In this document: positions 24,587 to 31,983 of the stretch, in pieces
How positions within the stretch are numbered: position 1 is the stretch's first letter
Layout of the letters: each line of letters opens with the position of its first letter
Source of the DNA: Olsenella urininfantis
GTDB taxonomy: Bacteria > Actinomycetota > Coriobacteriia > Coriobacteriales > Atopobiaceae
DNA length: 64,000 nucleotides
Reading direction: 5' to 3'
Assembly (NCBI RefSeq): GCF_900155635.1
Contig: NZ_LT732540.1
Location: 311,929 to 375,928 of the forward strand
Notes under the pieces: generated by a model
The model's input: only the letters and a program-made list of their open reading frames with translations
Databases searched by the model: none
What the model was told of the DNA's origin: nothing
Made by a program: the position numbers and the translations under genes

Positions 24587-25660
24587 ATGTCACGTTTCTC
24601 GAACAGGACCCAGATGCTCATCACCACCCTTGCGGCCACGGGGGTCGCGCTGGCGGTCTCCGGCCCCGTGACCGCCCTCGCTGCAGACGTCACCCCGGCC
24701 GTTCCCACCGCCCCAAGCACCGAGGCGACGATCACCGAGGACCTTGCCACCACCCTCTCTGCCGATGCGACTCCCGTCGAGGCTGACGCCAACCCCGTGC
24801 CTGTCGCTGGCGCTCCTGACGCCCGCGCCCACGTTGAGCTCAAGGGTGACCTCCTCGTCAACGGAGACTCGACCAGCACCGCGCCCGCGGAGGTTGTGGA
24901 GGCTCCCGAGGGGAAGGACACCGTCGCCAAGGTGACCGCCAATCTGGATGTCGAAGAGGTCACCAAGCAGATGAAGAAACTTGAGCAGGATTATGGCATC
25001 CCGTCGGAAGAGCTCTCCAACATTATGCTCAGCCACGAGGGCGATCCGGGAGTGACCAGCACCTTTACCGCAACCTACAGGATTACCGACGGGCTCGAGT
25101 TCGACAAGTCTGCGCCCACGCTCTCGGAGAACGACCTCTTCGAGATCACCAACGACGTGATCTCGCCCGACGGTCTCGAGCGCACGGTCACCATGACCCT
25201 CAAGAACCCCGGATACGCCACGTACAAGGAGCTGTTCGATGCCGTCAGCAAGGTGAAGACCCTCTCCATGGACTTCAACGTCATCGTCAAGAAGGGCACG
25301 ACGGAGCTTCAGACGATCAGTGGAGATGTCGACGGCTCGTTTGAGAGCACGGCGAGCTATCTGGGACATGTGATTCCCTTTGAGCTGACTTGGTCGGGCG
25401 TCCAGTCTGACGGTGGCGCCGACTCCACCGCCCCGTACGGCATCAACGCCACCATCAAGGTGACGCCTGCCCCCGCCTCCGAGGAGACCCCCGACCCCGA
25501 GGCCCAGGATCCCAAGCCCGCCGCACCCAAGCACATGGCCCCCGCTAAGACCCTTCCTCAGACCTCCGACAGCAGTGCTGGCGTGGCAGGCCTGGCCGCC
25601 ATGGTCTCCGCTGGCGTCGCCGCGCTCGTCGGTGCCGCAAGGCTTCGCAGGCAGAGCTAG
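24587..25660 (+). CDS. Surface protein with signal peptide and LPQTS sorting signal
   Basis: A 357-residue exported protein. The signal peptide (TTLAATGVALAVSGPVTALA) is followed by an alanine/proline/threonine-rich linker, then beta-strand-rich sequence (STFTATYRITDGLEFDKSAP; FDAVSKVKTLSMDFNVIVKK) that resembles adhesin domains. The C terminus has a proline-rich spacer, LPQTSDSS, a hydrophobic helix and ARLRRQS. The sorting motif carries Ser where Gly is usual, so anchoring may be inefficient or need another sortase. The ATG at 24587 follows GAAGGGAG at a longish distance; a TTG at 24566 is the alternative. A strong terminator follows. Confidence 0.8.
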   Translation: MSRFSNRTQMLITTLAATGVALAVSGPVTALAADVTPAVPTAPSTEATITEDLATTLSADATPVEADANPVPVAGAPDARAHVELKGDLLVNGDSTSTAPAEVVEAPEGKDTVAKVTANLDVEEVTKQMKKLEQDYGIPSEELSNIMLSHEGDPGVTSTFTATYRITDGLEFDKSAPTLSENDLFEITNDVISPDGLERTVTMTLKNPGYATYKELFDAVSKVKTLSMDFNVIVKKGTTELQTISGDVDGSFESTASYLGHVIPFELTWSGVQSDGGADSTAPYGINATIKVTPAPASEETPDPEAQDPKPAAPKHMAPAKTLPQTSDSSAGVAGLAAMVSAGVAALVGAARLRRQS

Positions 25661-25690
25661 TCTCCGGTCTTTACACATCGGGTCATCGAG

Positions 25691-25721
25691 GTGCCACCTT
25701 CGCGGGTGGCACTTCTTTTTT
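25691..25721 (+). terminator. Rho-independent terminator after the LPQTS surface protein gene
   Basis: GTGCCACC pairs with GGTGGCAC over a TTCGCG loop, followed by TTCTTTTTT. Confidence 0.9.
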
Positions 25722-25876
25722 GGGACGCCACCGTTGCCCTACCCACCCGCCCGCCTCTCCCTGGGTCCATGTACGGGAGACGAGTAATTCTGCTCCATCC
25801 GTTCTGGTGGCGACCAGGCACATTCGGGCCATGGGGTCCGACACGACCGGGCTCGATACAACCGGAGGGGGAAGCC

Positions 25877-26161
25877 ATGGAAAGGACCAGAAGGGCCGTC
25901 CTCGTGGCGGCGATCGCGTGGGTGTTCGTGCTGGGTGTGACGCTCGTTGGGTGCGGCGGCAACACGGAGGACAACAAGGCGAACTTCGTGGGCGAATGGA
26001 CGCTCTCGGAGATGGTCGATGGCAGCGAGACCATAAAGGGGGACGACCTTGCCAAGTGGGGGCTTACCGTCACCCTGACGAACAAGGAGGACGGAACGTC
26101 GATGGGCTTCGTGAAGGCGGATGCCAGCGGCTCGTCGTCACAGGGTGGCAGCGGGGCGTAG
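25877..26161 (+). CDS. Small lipoprotein, probably C-terminally truncated
   Basis: A 94-residue protein with a lipoprotein signal peptide: charged start MERTRRA, hydrophobic core and the lipobox LVGC, where Cys26 would be lipidated. The mature part (NFVGEWTLSEMVDGSETIKG, DLAKWGLTVTLT) resembles the N-terminal part of a family of small beta-barrel-like lipoproteins common in Coriobacteriia. It ends soon after in a Gly/Ser tail, where homologues usually continue, so I suspect truncation. The ATG follows GGAGGGGGAAG. It is the first of three adjacent plus-strand genes that look related to envelope sensing. Confidence 0.6.
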   Translation: MERTRRAVLVAAIAWVFVLGVTLVGCGGNTEDNKANFVGEWTLSEMVDGSETIKGDDLAKWGLTVTLTNKEDGTSMGFVKADASGSSSQGGSGA

Positions 26162-26395
26162 CCGGCAGGCGTGAGACTGGGGTCGCTCTCCAGTCACCGT
26201 TTCAGCAGGATCTTCGGTGCCGGCGCGCGAGGCGCGAGGTGGCACCGATGCCTCGGGGCTTCCGCATGGCGTGGGAGCCCCCGGCCTCTCTGGACGAGCG
26301 GGCCAATCCAAAAAAATACGCCGAGTCTTGCAACACACGCGCCTGTCGTTGCGCCTTATGGGTGTCATGAGGGAAAACGCCCAAAGGAGAGAGAC

Positions 26396-26911
26396 ATGTT
26401 TTGCAAGAACTGCGGAAGCGAGCTCAGGGACGGCGTACTGTTCTGTGCCAGCTGTGGACGGGAGGTGGGGCAGGGCGCTCCTTCGCTCGGCGACCTCGAG
26501 CCCGGGTGCCACCTCATCTCAGAGGACCCCATCGAGGCGTTTCCGTCCGCCGCCTTTGGGCACGAGCGCCAGAAGAGGACGATCCTCCTCGCCATCCTTG
26601 CCGCCGTGCTGGTCATCGCCGTCGTGGCCTTCGCTCTGACGCGTCCCAAGCCATCCACCTACGCAGGTAACTACCTGGGAAGCTCCGGCTCCTACCTGAG
26701 CCTGGCCGCAGACGGCAGCTGCGTCTACTCCGAGGGCGACTCCACGGGCACCGGCACCGGTACCTATGCCGTGGAGGGCAACACCCTGACCGTGAACGCA
26801 AGCAACCTGGGCTATCCCATCCACGCAGACATCAGCAACTTCACCAACACGCTGCTCATGGTCTCAGACGCAAGCAGCTGGAACGACGAGGCGTTCGTGA
26901 GGCAACCGTAG
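26396..26911 (+). CDS. Zinc-ribbon membrane protein with small extracellular domain
   Basis: A 171-residue protein. The N terminus MFCKNCGSELRDGVLFCASC is a treble-clef-like zinc ribbon with two CxxC pairs. A single transmembrane helix (ILLAILAAVLVIAVVAFAL) spans about 61-79. The outside part (YAGNYLGSSGSYLSLAADGS, TGTGTGTYAVEGNTLTV) looks like a small beta domain similar to the lipoprotein family. The start ATG follows AAAGGAG. The next gene uses the same zinc ribbon fused to a sigma factor. Function unknown; zinc-dependent protein contacts inside and sensing outside are plausible. Confidence 0.75.
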   Translation: MFCKNCGSELRDGVLFCASCGREVGQGAPSLGDLEPGCHLISEDPIEAFPSAAFGHERQKRTILLAILAAVLVIAVVAFALTRPKPSTYAGNYLGSSGSYLSLAADGSCVYSEGDSTGTGTGTYAVEGNTLTVNASNLGYPIHADISNFTNTLLMVSDASSWNDEAFVRQP

Positions 26912-27002
26912 CGCCCGCAGGCCGAAACGGCGGTTGGGACCATACCGCCATCGCCGACAATAGTTATGGAAATCCTCAACTTCCCGTCCCCTAGGAGAAG
27001 CC

Positions 27003-29063
27003 ATGTTCTGTTCCAACTGCGGCGCCCGCCTGGGCGAAGCCGACCGCTTCTGCAGCACCTGCGGCGCGCCCGCCTCGTCCGCACCCCCCGAGCCAAGGGC
27101 CGCGCGCACCCCTCGTCGAAGCGATGCCGAGAAGGTCGCCGCGCTCATCACGCGCATGCAGTCCGGCAGGGACGACAGCGCCTTCTCGGAGCTCTTCGAG
27201 CAGACGAAGCGCTACGTGGCCTTTCTGGTCAGGAAGAGCGGCGTGCCCGAGAGCGACGTGGATGACGTGCTCCAAAACGTGTTCGTGTCCATCTATCGCG
27301 ACCTTCCCGCGCTGAGGGACCCTCGCGCGGGGCTGGGCTGGATAAAGAGCCTCGCCTGCCATCGCGCGGCAGACTTCCTGCGCTCCCGGCATGACGCGCT
27401 GCTGGCGGACGAGCAGACCCAGGACTGGCTTTCTGGGGGAGGGGAGGGCACCGCGGCGGACGAGGGATCGCTGGCCAGCTCCTTTGACCTTCCGGGGGAG
27501 GCCCTCGAGCGCGAGGAGGTCTGCCAGGTCATACGGTCCTTCATCGAGGAACTGCCGCAGGACCAGCAACGCCTCTTCCTGACGCGCTACATGGGCGGCC
27601 TCTCGTCGAGCGACATAGCCCAGAGCTGGGGCTTGAACGCAAACACCGTGCGCAGCCAGCTGTCCCGCGCGCGCAAGACCCTGCAGGAGCGGATCGACTC
27701 CTACTCCGAGGAGCGCGGCTACAAGCTCTACGCCATGGACGGCGTCGCGCTTGCGCTCCTGCTCTTCCAGGGGGAGCTGGATGCCACGCAGGTGGGCTGC
27801 ACCGCAGCCCAGGTGATCTCGCGGCTGTCCGCTCCGGCCCCGGCCCCCGGCGCGCCGTCTGCGGCCGTTCCTGCGCCTGCCGGCGGACAGGCGTCAACGG
27901 CCGTCACGACCGCAGCCAAGGCGGGCGTTCCCTTTGCCGTCAAGCTTGCGGGAATGGTCGTTGCGGCAACGGTTCTGGGAGGTGGCGCCAGCTACGGCCT
28001 GTGGCGTGCCAACGAGGCGCCTCGTCCCCAGGGACAAGCCCAGGAGGAGGTTGGCGCCCAAGAGGGCGAGAAGGAGCCCGCCCTGGACAGGCAAAAGGTG
28101 GCCGAGCTCTACGCCAGCACGCTTGACCAGGTATCGAGCTACGACTTCTTCGAGGGCCTCGAGGGCATGGCCCCCTCGGGCTCCTACAGCTACGCGTTGG
28201 CGGACATGAACCAGGATGGCATCCCCGAGCTGGTCGTCGAGGCGGATGCCGGCGCCGGCATGAGCGCCGTGCGCGTCTTCTCGTCCAACGCCGATGGCAG
28301 CAAGCTCCTTGCGCCCAGCGGCTCCTTGATGACGGGTGCCGCGTCCGCTGGCGGCTTCCGCGGTGGGGTGCTTGCCTCCAGCAAGGCGGATGGGCTCCTC
28401 TACAGCACCCTGTCCAGCGGAAGTGGAAGCGTGAGCGTGTATAGGGCCCACATCGAGGGCGAGAGGCTTGTGCAGGGTGACCCTGTGTACCAGTTCAACG
28501 TTGCCTCGGGTGACGACGGCTTCTCTGCCGAGAGCCAGCCTCTCGAGTTCACGGCCTCGGCCGACCGGGCCCCGCTCTATGCCTGGGCGGGAATGGAGGC
28601 GCCAGAGACGGCTCAGGGCAGCGCACCCTCCGGTGGCTCCTCCCTCGATGCGGCAATAGCCGCTGCCCGGGACCAGGGGCTCTCGGTCTACACGGGCACG
28701 CTGCGCATCGTCTCTGGGTACGAGCTGCTTGAGATCCAAAGGTCCCAGTCTGCGGGCATGGACCTCGGATCAATCAATGCCGAGGAGGCGTTTGGCTCCC
28801 GCGCTCTCTCGTCGGACTACGCGATCCTTATGCTCGACGGGCCAACCGACGTGCTGGCGGGCAATGGTGACGGCAGGGGGCAGCGAGAGGCTACCGCCAC
28901 GATGATCTGCCTGCTTGGCGAGAACGGCGACGTCTCTTCCTGGCAGGCCCATGACGGGCAGCGCGTCACGGTGTCCATCGACCCCAACCGCAGCTGGTGG
29001 CCGTCGGATGCGAGCCTGCCTCTTGGCGTGCCGCGCACCATGACGGGGCAGCTGCTCTCGTAG
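27003..29063 (+). CDS. Zinc-ribbon/ECF sigma factor/transmembrane/extracellular domain fusion
   Basis: A 686-residue protein with four parts. Residues 1-22 form a zinc ribbon (MFCSNCGARLGEADRFCSTC). Residues 40-240 form an ECF-type sigma factor: region 2 in DDVLQNVFVSIYRDLPALRD and region 4 in LPQDQQRLFLTRYMGGLSSS followed by LNANTVRSQLSRARKTLQ. An Ala/Pro-rich linker leads to a membrane helix near 305-325 (VKLAGMVVAATVLGGGASYG). About 350 outside residues follow, including YALADMNQDGIPELVVEADA, an FG-GAP-like calcium-binding motif, and Ser/Gly-rich sequence. Such a sigma factor would be held at the membrane and released or re-positioned on an outside signal. Start ATG follows CTAGGAGAAG. Known membrane-tethered sigma factors exist, but this order with a zinc ribbon is unusual. 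Confidence 0.85.
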   Translation: MFCSNCGARLGEADRFCSTCGAPASSAPPEPRAARTPRRSDAEKVAALITRMQSGRDDSAFSELFEQTKRYVAFLVRKSGVPESDVDDVLQNVFVSIYRDLPALRDPRAGLGWIKSLACHRAADFLRSRHDALLADEQTQDWLSGGGEGTAADEGSLASSFDLPGEALEREEVCQVIRSFIEELPQDQQRLFLTRYMGGLSSSDIAQSWGLNANTVRSQLSRARKTLQERIDSYSEERGYKLYAMDGVALALLLFQGELDATQVGCTAAQVISRLSAPAPAPGAPSAAVPAPAGGQASTAVTTAAKAGVPFAVKLAGMVVAATVLGGGASYGLWRANEAPRPQGQAQEEVGAQEGEKEPALDRQKVAELYASTLDQVSSYDFFEGLEGMAPSGSYSYALADMNQDGIPELVVEADAGAGMSAVRVFSSNADGSKLLAPSGSLMTGAASAGGFRGGVLASSKADGLLYSTLSSGSGSVSVYRAHIEGERLVQGDPVYQFNVASGDDGFSAESQPLEFTASADRAPLYAWAGMEAPETAQGSAPSGGSSLDAAIAAARDQGLSVYTGTLRIVSGYELLEIQRSQSAGMDLGSINAEEAFGSRALSSDYAILMLDGPTDVLAGNGDGRGQREATATMICLLGENGDVSSWQAHDGQRVTVSIDPNRSWWPSDASLPLGVPRTMTGQLLS

Positions 29064-29084
29064 CAGGGACCTTTCGTCGGGGGG

Positions 29085-29351
29085 CTAGCGCCTCAGCACC
29101 ACCTCGAGCGCGTCGGACTCCATGCCGGCGCGCTCGATCACGCGGCAGAAGCCGTCGAACCACTCCCTGCGCCGGCCCTTCCCAGAGCGGGAGAGCTCGA
29201 TGCGCGCGAGCCCGCCCACCTCGCCCAGGCAGTCGGACAGCGCCGCGAGGTTGTTGCCGTAGTAGCTTGGAAACCCCAGCTCATGGGCCAGGAAGTGGTG
29301 CAGCTCCTCGGGCGTCGCAAAGTCCGTCTCCGCAATGCGCAGCTCCTTCAT
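29085..29351 (-). CDS. Barstar-family ribonuclease inhibitor
   Basis: An 88-residue barstar-like protein: IAETDFATPEELHHFLAHEL, GFPSYYGNNLAALSDCLGEV, the usual site of barnase contact, and RIELSRSG. Barstar binds barnase-type RNases tightly in the cytoplasm and blocks their active site. The ATG at 29349-29351 has CCAGGAGG upstream and lies 16 bp after the stop codon of the barnase-like gene, so the pair is one transcript. The acidic contact residues of barstar are partly present (Asp and Glu in DCLGE). Confidence 0.85.
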   Translation of the reverse strand: MKELRIAETDFATPEELHHFLAHELGFPSYYGNNLAALSDCLGEVGGLARIELSRSGKGRRREWFDGFCRVIERAGMESDALEVVLRR

Positions 29352-29367
29352 GCGGGTACCTCCTGGC

Positions 29368-29874
29368 CTAGTAGAGCCGCTCGAAGCTCTTGTAGTGATC
29401 TGGCGTGTAGTAGACAAGGCCGTCGTTGGAGAACACGATGCGCTCGGCGCCTCGGCAGCCGCCCTGGTAGTTGATGTCGCACTCCGTCCAACGGCGCCCC
29501 TTGGCCTCGGGCAGCAGGCCGTCGTCGTTGTAGAAGCGGCCGCCTCCGATGGACTTTCCTGGCAGGACGTCGTCCAGGTTTCCCTTTTCGGCTTCCCAGC
29601 CCGCCTCCTTGGCCTTGGTCTTGCTCACGAAGTTCGCGGGCAGGTGCCCAAACTGGTGAATGTAGGTCGCGACCTCGCCCTTGCCGGTGTAGCTGCCGTC
29701 CTCGACCACCTCCACCTGGGTGGTCGCGCTGTCGGAGATGCTGGTGATGGACGAGGGGGCCTTTGTCGCGAGCCCCCTTCCCAGCGAGAGAACCAGCGCC
29801 AGCACCAGCATGACGGCGCCGCTCGCGAGCGTGGTGGTCTTTCGCCTGGATGCCCTCTGGTTGCTTGGTCTCAT
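29368..29874 (-). CDS. Barnase-like secreted ribonuclease
   Basis: A 168-residue protein with an N-terminal signal/anchor (TTLASGAVMLVLALVLSLGR) and a C-terminal barnase domain. Domain features are VATYIHQFGHLPANFVSK, SIGGGRFYNDDGLLP, RRWTECDINY with the catalytic Glu, ERIVFSNDGLVYYTPDHY with catalytic Arg and His, and FERLY at the very end. It should cleave single-stranded RNA with guanine preference. The ATG at 29872-29874 has GGAGGG; the longer frame upstream is repeat sequence. The cognate barstar follows directly. A role in nutrient RNA use or in competition with neighbours is inference. Confidence 0.87.
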   Translation of the reverse strand: MRPSNQRASRRKTTTLASGAVMLVLALVLSLGRGLATKAPSSITSISDSATTQVEVVEDGSYTGKGEVATYIHQFGHLPANFVSKTKAKEAGWEAEKGNLDDVLPGKSIGGGRFYNDDGLLPEAKGRRWTECDINYQGGCRGAERIVFSNDGLVYYTPDHYKSFERLY

Positions 29875-29929
29875 GGGTGGCCCTCCGAGGTGGCTTGCGT
29901 GCGGTTGGGGGAGAGTGGACGGCGTTCTT

Positions 29930-30245
29930 GGCCCCACACTAGCACTGCCTGAGGTGGGCAGATGCGCGCCTCTTGTGCGGTGGGGCGAGTTTCCTGCGCG
30001 TTGGCCCACCGTAGGGACCCCGTCAGGTGGGCCAACGCGCAGGATACGGCCCGTGACCCGCCAAAACGACGTGTTCACCCACCAAAACGGTGTCCGAAGG
30101 TGGGCCAATGTGCGCATTTCGGTCGAGAGAGGCGCTGGGCTGCGCATTCGCCCACTTGGGGGCAGCGCGGGGGTGGGCCAATGCGCCCGAGAGGGCCCGC
30201 GGCGCGGCAGAACGGCACGTCTGCCCACTTGCGCTCGCCCACGCG
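29930..30245. repeat. Cluster of GTGGGCCAATGCGC-type intergenic repeats
   Basis: At least seven direct or inverted copies of a core close to GTGGGCCAATGCGC occur between the barnase and pth2 genes, for example near 29953, 30001, 30025, 30100, 30143, 30172 and 30220. The same core recurs at 39280-39455 and 44130-44233. No gene is seen in this stretch. Confidence 0.75.
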
Positions 30246-30255
30246 GCCCTGGCCG

Positions 30256-30696
30256 CTAGAACAGGGGCAGCTCGCCTGTGATCGGGTCGATCTGCTCGGC
30301 GTAGAGGGGCTCGAACGCCAGGCAGGTGAAGGTGGGCTCCCCATGGAACTCGGTCAGCCCCGCGTCGCGCACCAATGCCACGGCAAAGCCCTTCTCGCGG
30401 CCCCTCCCGGCAATCTCCAGCAGCGCCTCCTCGGAGTCCACGTACACGCAGACCTTGGCAACGCCTGCGTCAAACCAGTCCGAGAGGGGCGTGCGTGGCG
30501 TGCCGCCGTCTTCCAGATACACCCAGCCCTCGTCCTCCGTGACGCGAACTTGCGAGAGTCTCCCCTCGCGCGCCAGCGCCATGAGCGTGGCCTCCACGCA
30601 GGCGTGGCCTGACTGGGCTGCGATCTTGCCCTTGCGCATCTTGAGGTCGCGCCTCATGACGATCATCTGCTTCGACTTGTAGGAATGCACTGGCAT
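30256..30696 (-). CDS. Peptidyl-tRNA hydrolase, Pth2 family
   Basis: A 146-residue protein with the Pth2 fold signature: KQMIVMRRDLKMRKGKIAAQ, SGHACVEATL, VCVYVDSEEALLEIAGRGRE, and a C-terminal TFTCLAFEPLYAEQIDPITG. Pth2 enzymes recycle peptidyl-tRNA that drops off ribosomes; they are typical of archaea and eukaryotes and patchy in bacteria, where they are often accessory to Pth1. The ATG has AGGAG upstream. The C-terminal PLYAEQIDPITGELPL extension resembles bacterial members. Alone on its strand here; a terminator separates it from the MarR gene. Confidence 0.85.
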   Translation of the reverse strand: MPVHSYKSKQMIVMRRDLKMRKGKIAAQSGHACVEATLMALAREGRLSQVRVTEDEGWVYLEDGGTPRTPLSDWFDAGVAKVCVYVDSEEALLEIAGRGREKGFAVALVRDAGLTEFHGEPTFTCLAFEPLYAEQIDPITGELPLF

Positions 30697-30726
30697 GGGG
30701 ATCTCCTGCCCGCTTGCGCTCGTGTT

Positions 30727-30760
30727 GAAAAAGTGGCCGGCCCAAACGGGTCCGGCCACT
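30727..30760 (-). terminator. Rho-independent terminator after the MarR gene
   Basis: On the minus strand AGTGGCCGG pairs with CCGGCCACT over an 11-base loop, followed by TTTTTC. It separates marR from pth2. Confidence 0.85.
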
Positions 30761-30795
30761 CATCTTAGCTGCTTGACGCACTAAGAGGCGACGTC

Positions 30796-31248
30796 CTATT
30801 CAGGGTCCATGGGGAAGGAGTACTCGGCCAGGGCCACAACGCGCGTGATGTCCTCCACGATCTGCTCGCACCTCTCGGCGCCCAGAAGGTCGATGACCTG
30901 GTTGACCAGCTCGAGAAGGTTCTTGTACTCGTCGTGGAACATCTGAGCCTGGTCAAGGTTCATGCGGACGAAGACGCGGCGACGGTCTATCTTGGAGTGC
31001 TCACGGGTGATGATGCCCTTGTCCTCAAGCTTGTTGAGGTTGCGGTTCACCTGCGACTTCCTGATCTTGGTGCGCGCGGCGATCTCGGTGGGCGTGAGCT
31101 TCTTCTCCGGGTCGCGCTCGATCTGCCTGAACAGCACGTAGCAGACAAGCATCTCGTTGTGGGTCAGTCCAGCGGTAACACGGATGTTCTCGGCGGTCGT
31201 CGAGAGGCTCAGCCACGCGTCAAGCAAAGACTCGTCTACGTTTTTCAT
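30796..31248 (-). CDS. MarR-family transcriptional regulator
   Basis: About 150 residues with a winged helix in the middle: LTPTEIAARTKIRKSQVNRN, LNKLEDKGIITREHSKIDRR, RVFVRM, the MarR DNA-binding core. Flanking helices form the dimer part. The start is either ATG at 31246-31248, with AAGAG at good distance, or ATG two codons upstream. A run of acidic residues at the end (FPMDPE) is typical of nothing in particular. No obvious target gene lies nearby, so its regulon is unknown. Confidence 0.85.
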   Translation of the reverse strand: MKNVDESLLDAWLSLSTTAENIRVTAGLTHNEMLVCYVLFRQIERDPEKKLTPTEIAARTKIRKSQVNRNLNKLEDKGIITREHSKIDRRRVFVRMNLDQAQMFHDEYKNLLELVNQVIDLLGAERCEQIVEDITRVVALAEYSFPMDPE

Positions 31249-31355
31249 GCTCATCTCTTTCGGTGAAAGTAATCAGCTGATATATATCGTGCATCCTTCT
31301 GAAATATTAGCGATATAGCAATCAATAGGAAAGCCTGCGAAGAAAATCTATCTCG

Positions 31356-31787
31356 CTATTCCTCGACCTCGAGGAGCTCAATCTCGAAGTTGAGGGCCTT
31401 GCCTGCCATCTCGTGGTTGAGGTCCAGGTAGAGCATCTCGGGCGTCACCTTGAAGACGGTGGCGGGCACGGGGTGGCCCTCAGGGGACTGCAGCATGAGC
31501 TTCTCGCCTACCTTGATGCCCCTCATCTGGGTGGGAACCTGAGACATGGGGAACTCCTGCACCAGCTCCTCGCGACGGGGGCCATAGGCCTCCTCGCTCT
31601 CCAGGCGGATGGTCTGCCTCTGCCCCACGGACATGTCCCTCACCGCCCTGTCGAATCCAGGGATCATCTGGCCGGCCATGCAGGTGAAGGCCAGGGGCTC
31701 ACCGCGGTCCAGGGAGGAGTCGAACTTGCTGCCGTCGTCCAGGGTGCCGGTGTAGTGGACCTTGACCCTCTTGCCCTCGTTGCCCAT
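31356..31787 (-). CDS. FKBP-type peptidyl-prolyl isomerase, SlyD-like
   Basis: A 143-residue protein with the FKBP core split by an insert-in-flap domain: KVHYTGTLDDGSKFDSSLDR, MIPGFDRAVRDMSVGQ at the active site, then EAYGPRREELVQEFP and the C-terminal LNHEMAGKALNFEIELLEV. This is the SlyD/FkpA-like layout of cytoplasmic prolyl isomerases with chaperone activity. There is no histidine-rich metal tail. I chose the ATG at 31785-31787, because GGAG lies six bases upstream; an ATG four codons earlier is possible. Confidence 0.9.
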   Translation of the reverse strand: MGNEGKRVKVHYTGTLDDGSKFDSSLDRGEPLAFTCMAGQMIPGFDRAVRDMSVGQRQTIRLESEEAYGPRREELVQEFPMSQVPTQMRGIKVGEKLMLQSPEGHPVPATVFKVTPEMLYLDLNHEMAGKALNFEIELLEVEE

Positions 31788-31983
31788 TGCTGGCTCCATT
31801 CTCTGCGGATTTCCTGCCGCAGCGCTCCATGATTGCTTGTCCTGCTTCCCGGATGGGGACAATCGGTTGACAACAGATGATGTATACCCAGTAGGAACAG
31901 GATAGCGTAGCACGCTGCGGCTTTGTTATCCTAGGTGAGTAAAACTCGTCCAACCAACCGAAGCGTCAAACCACGAGGCTGAC

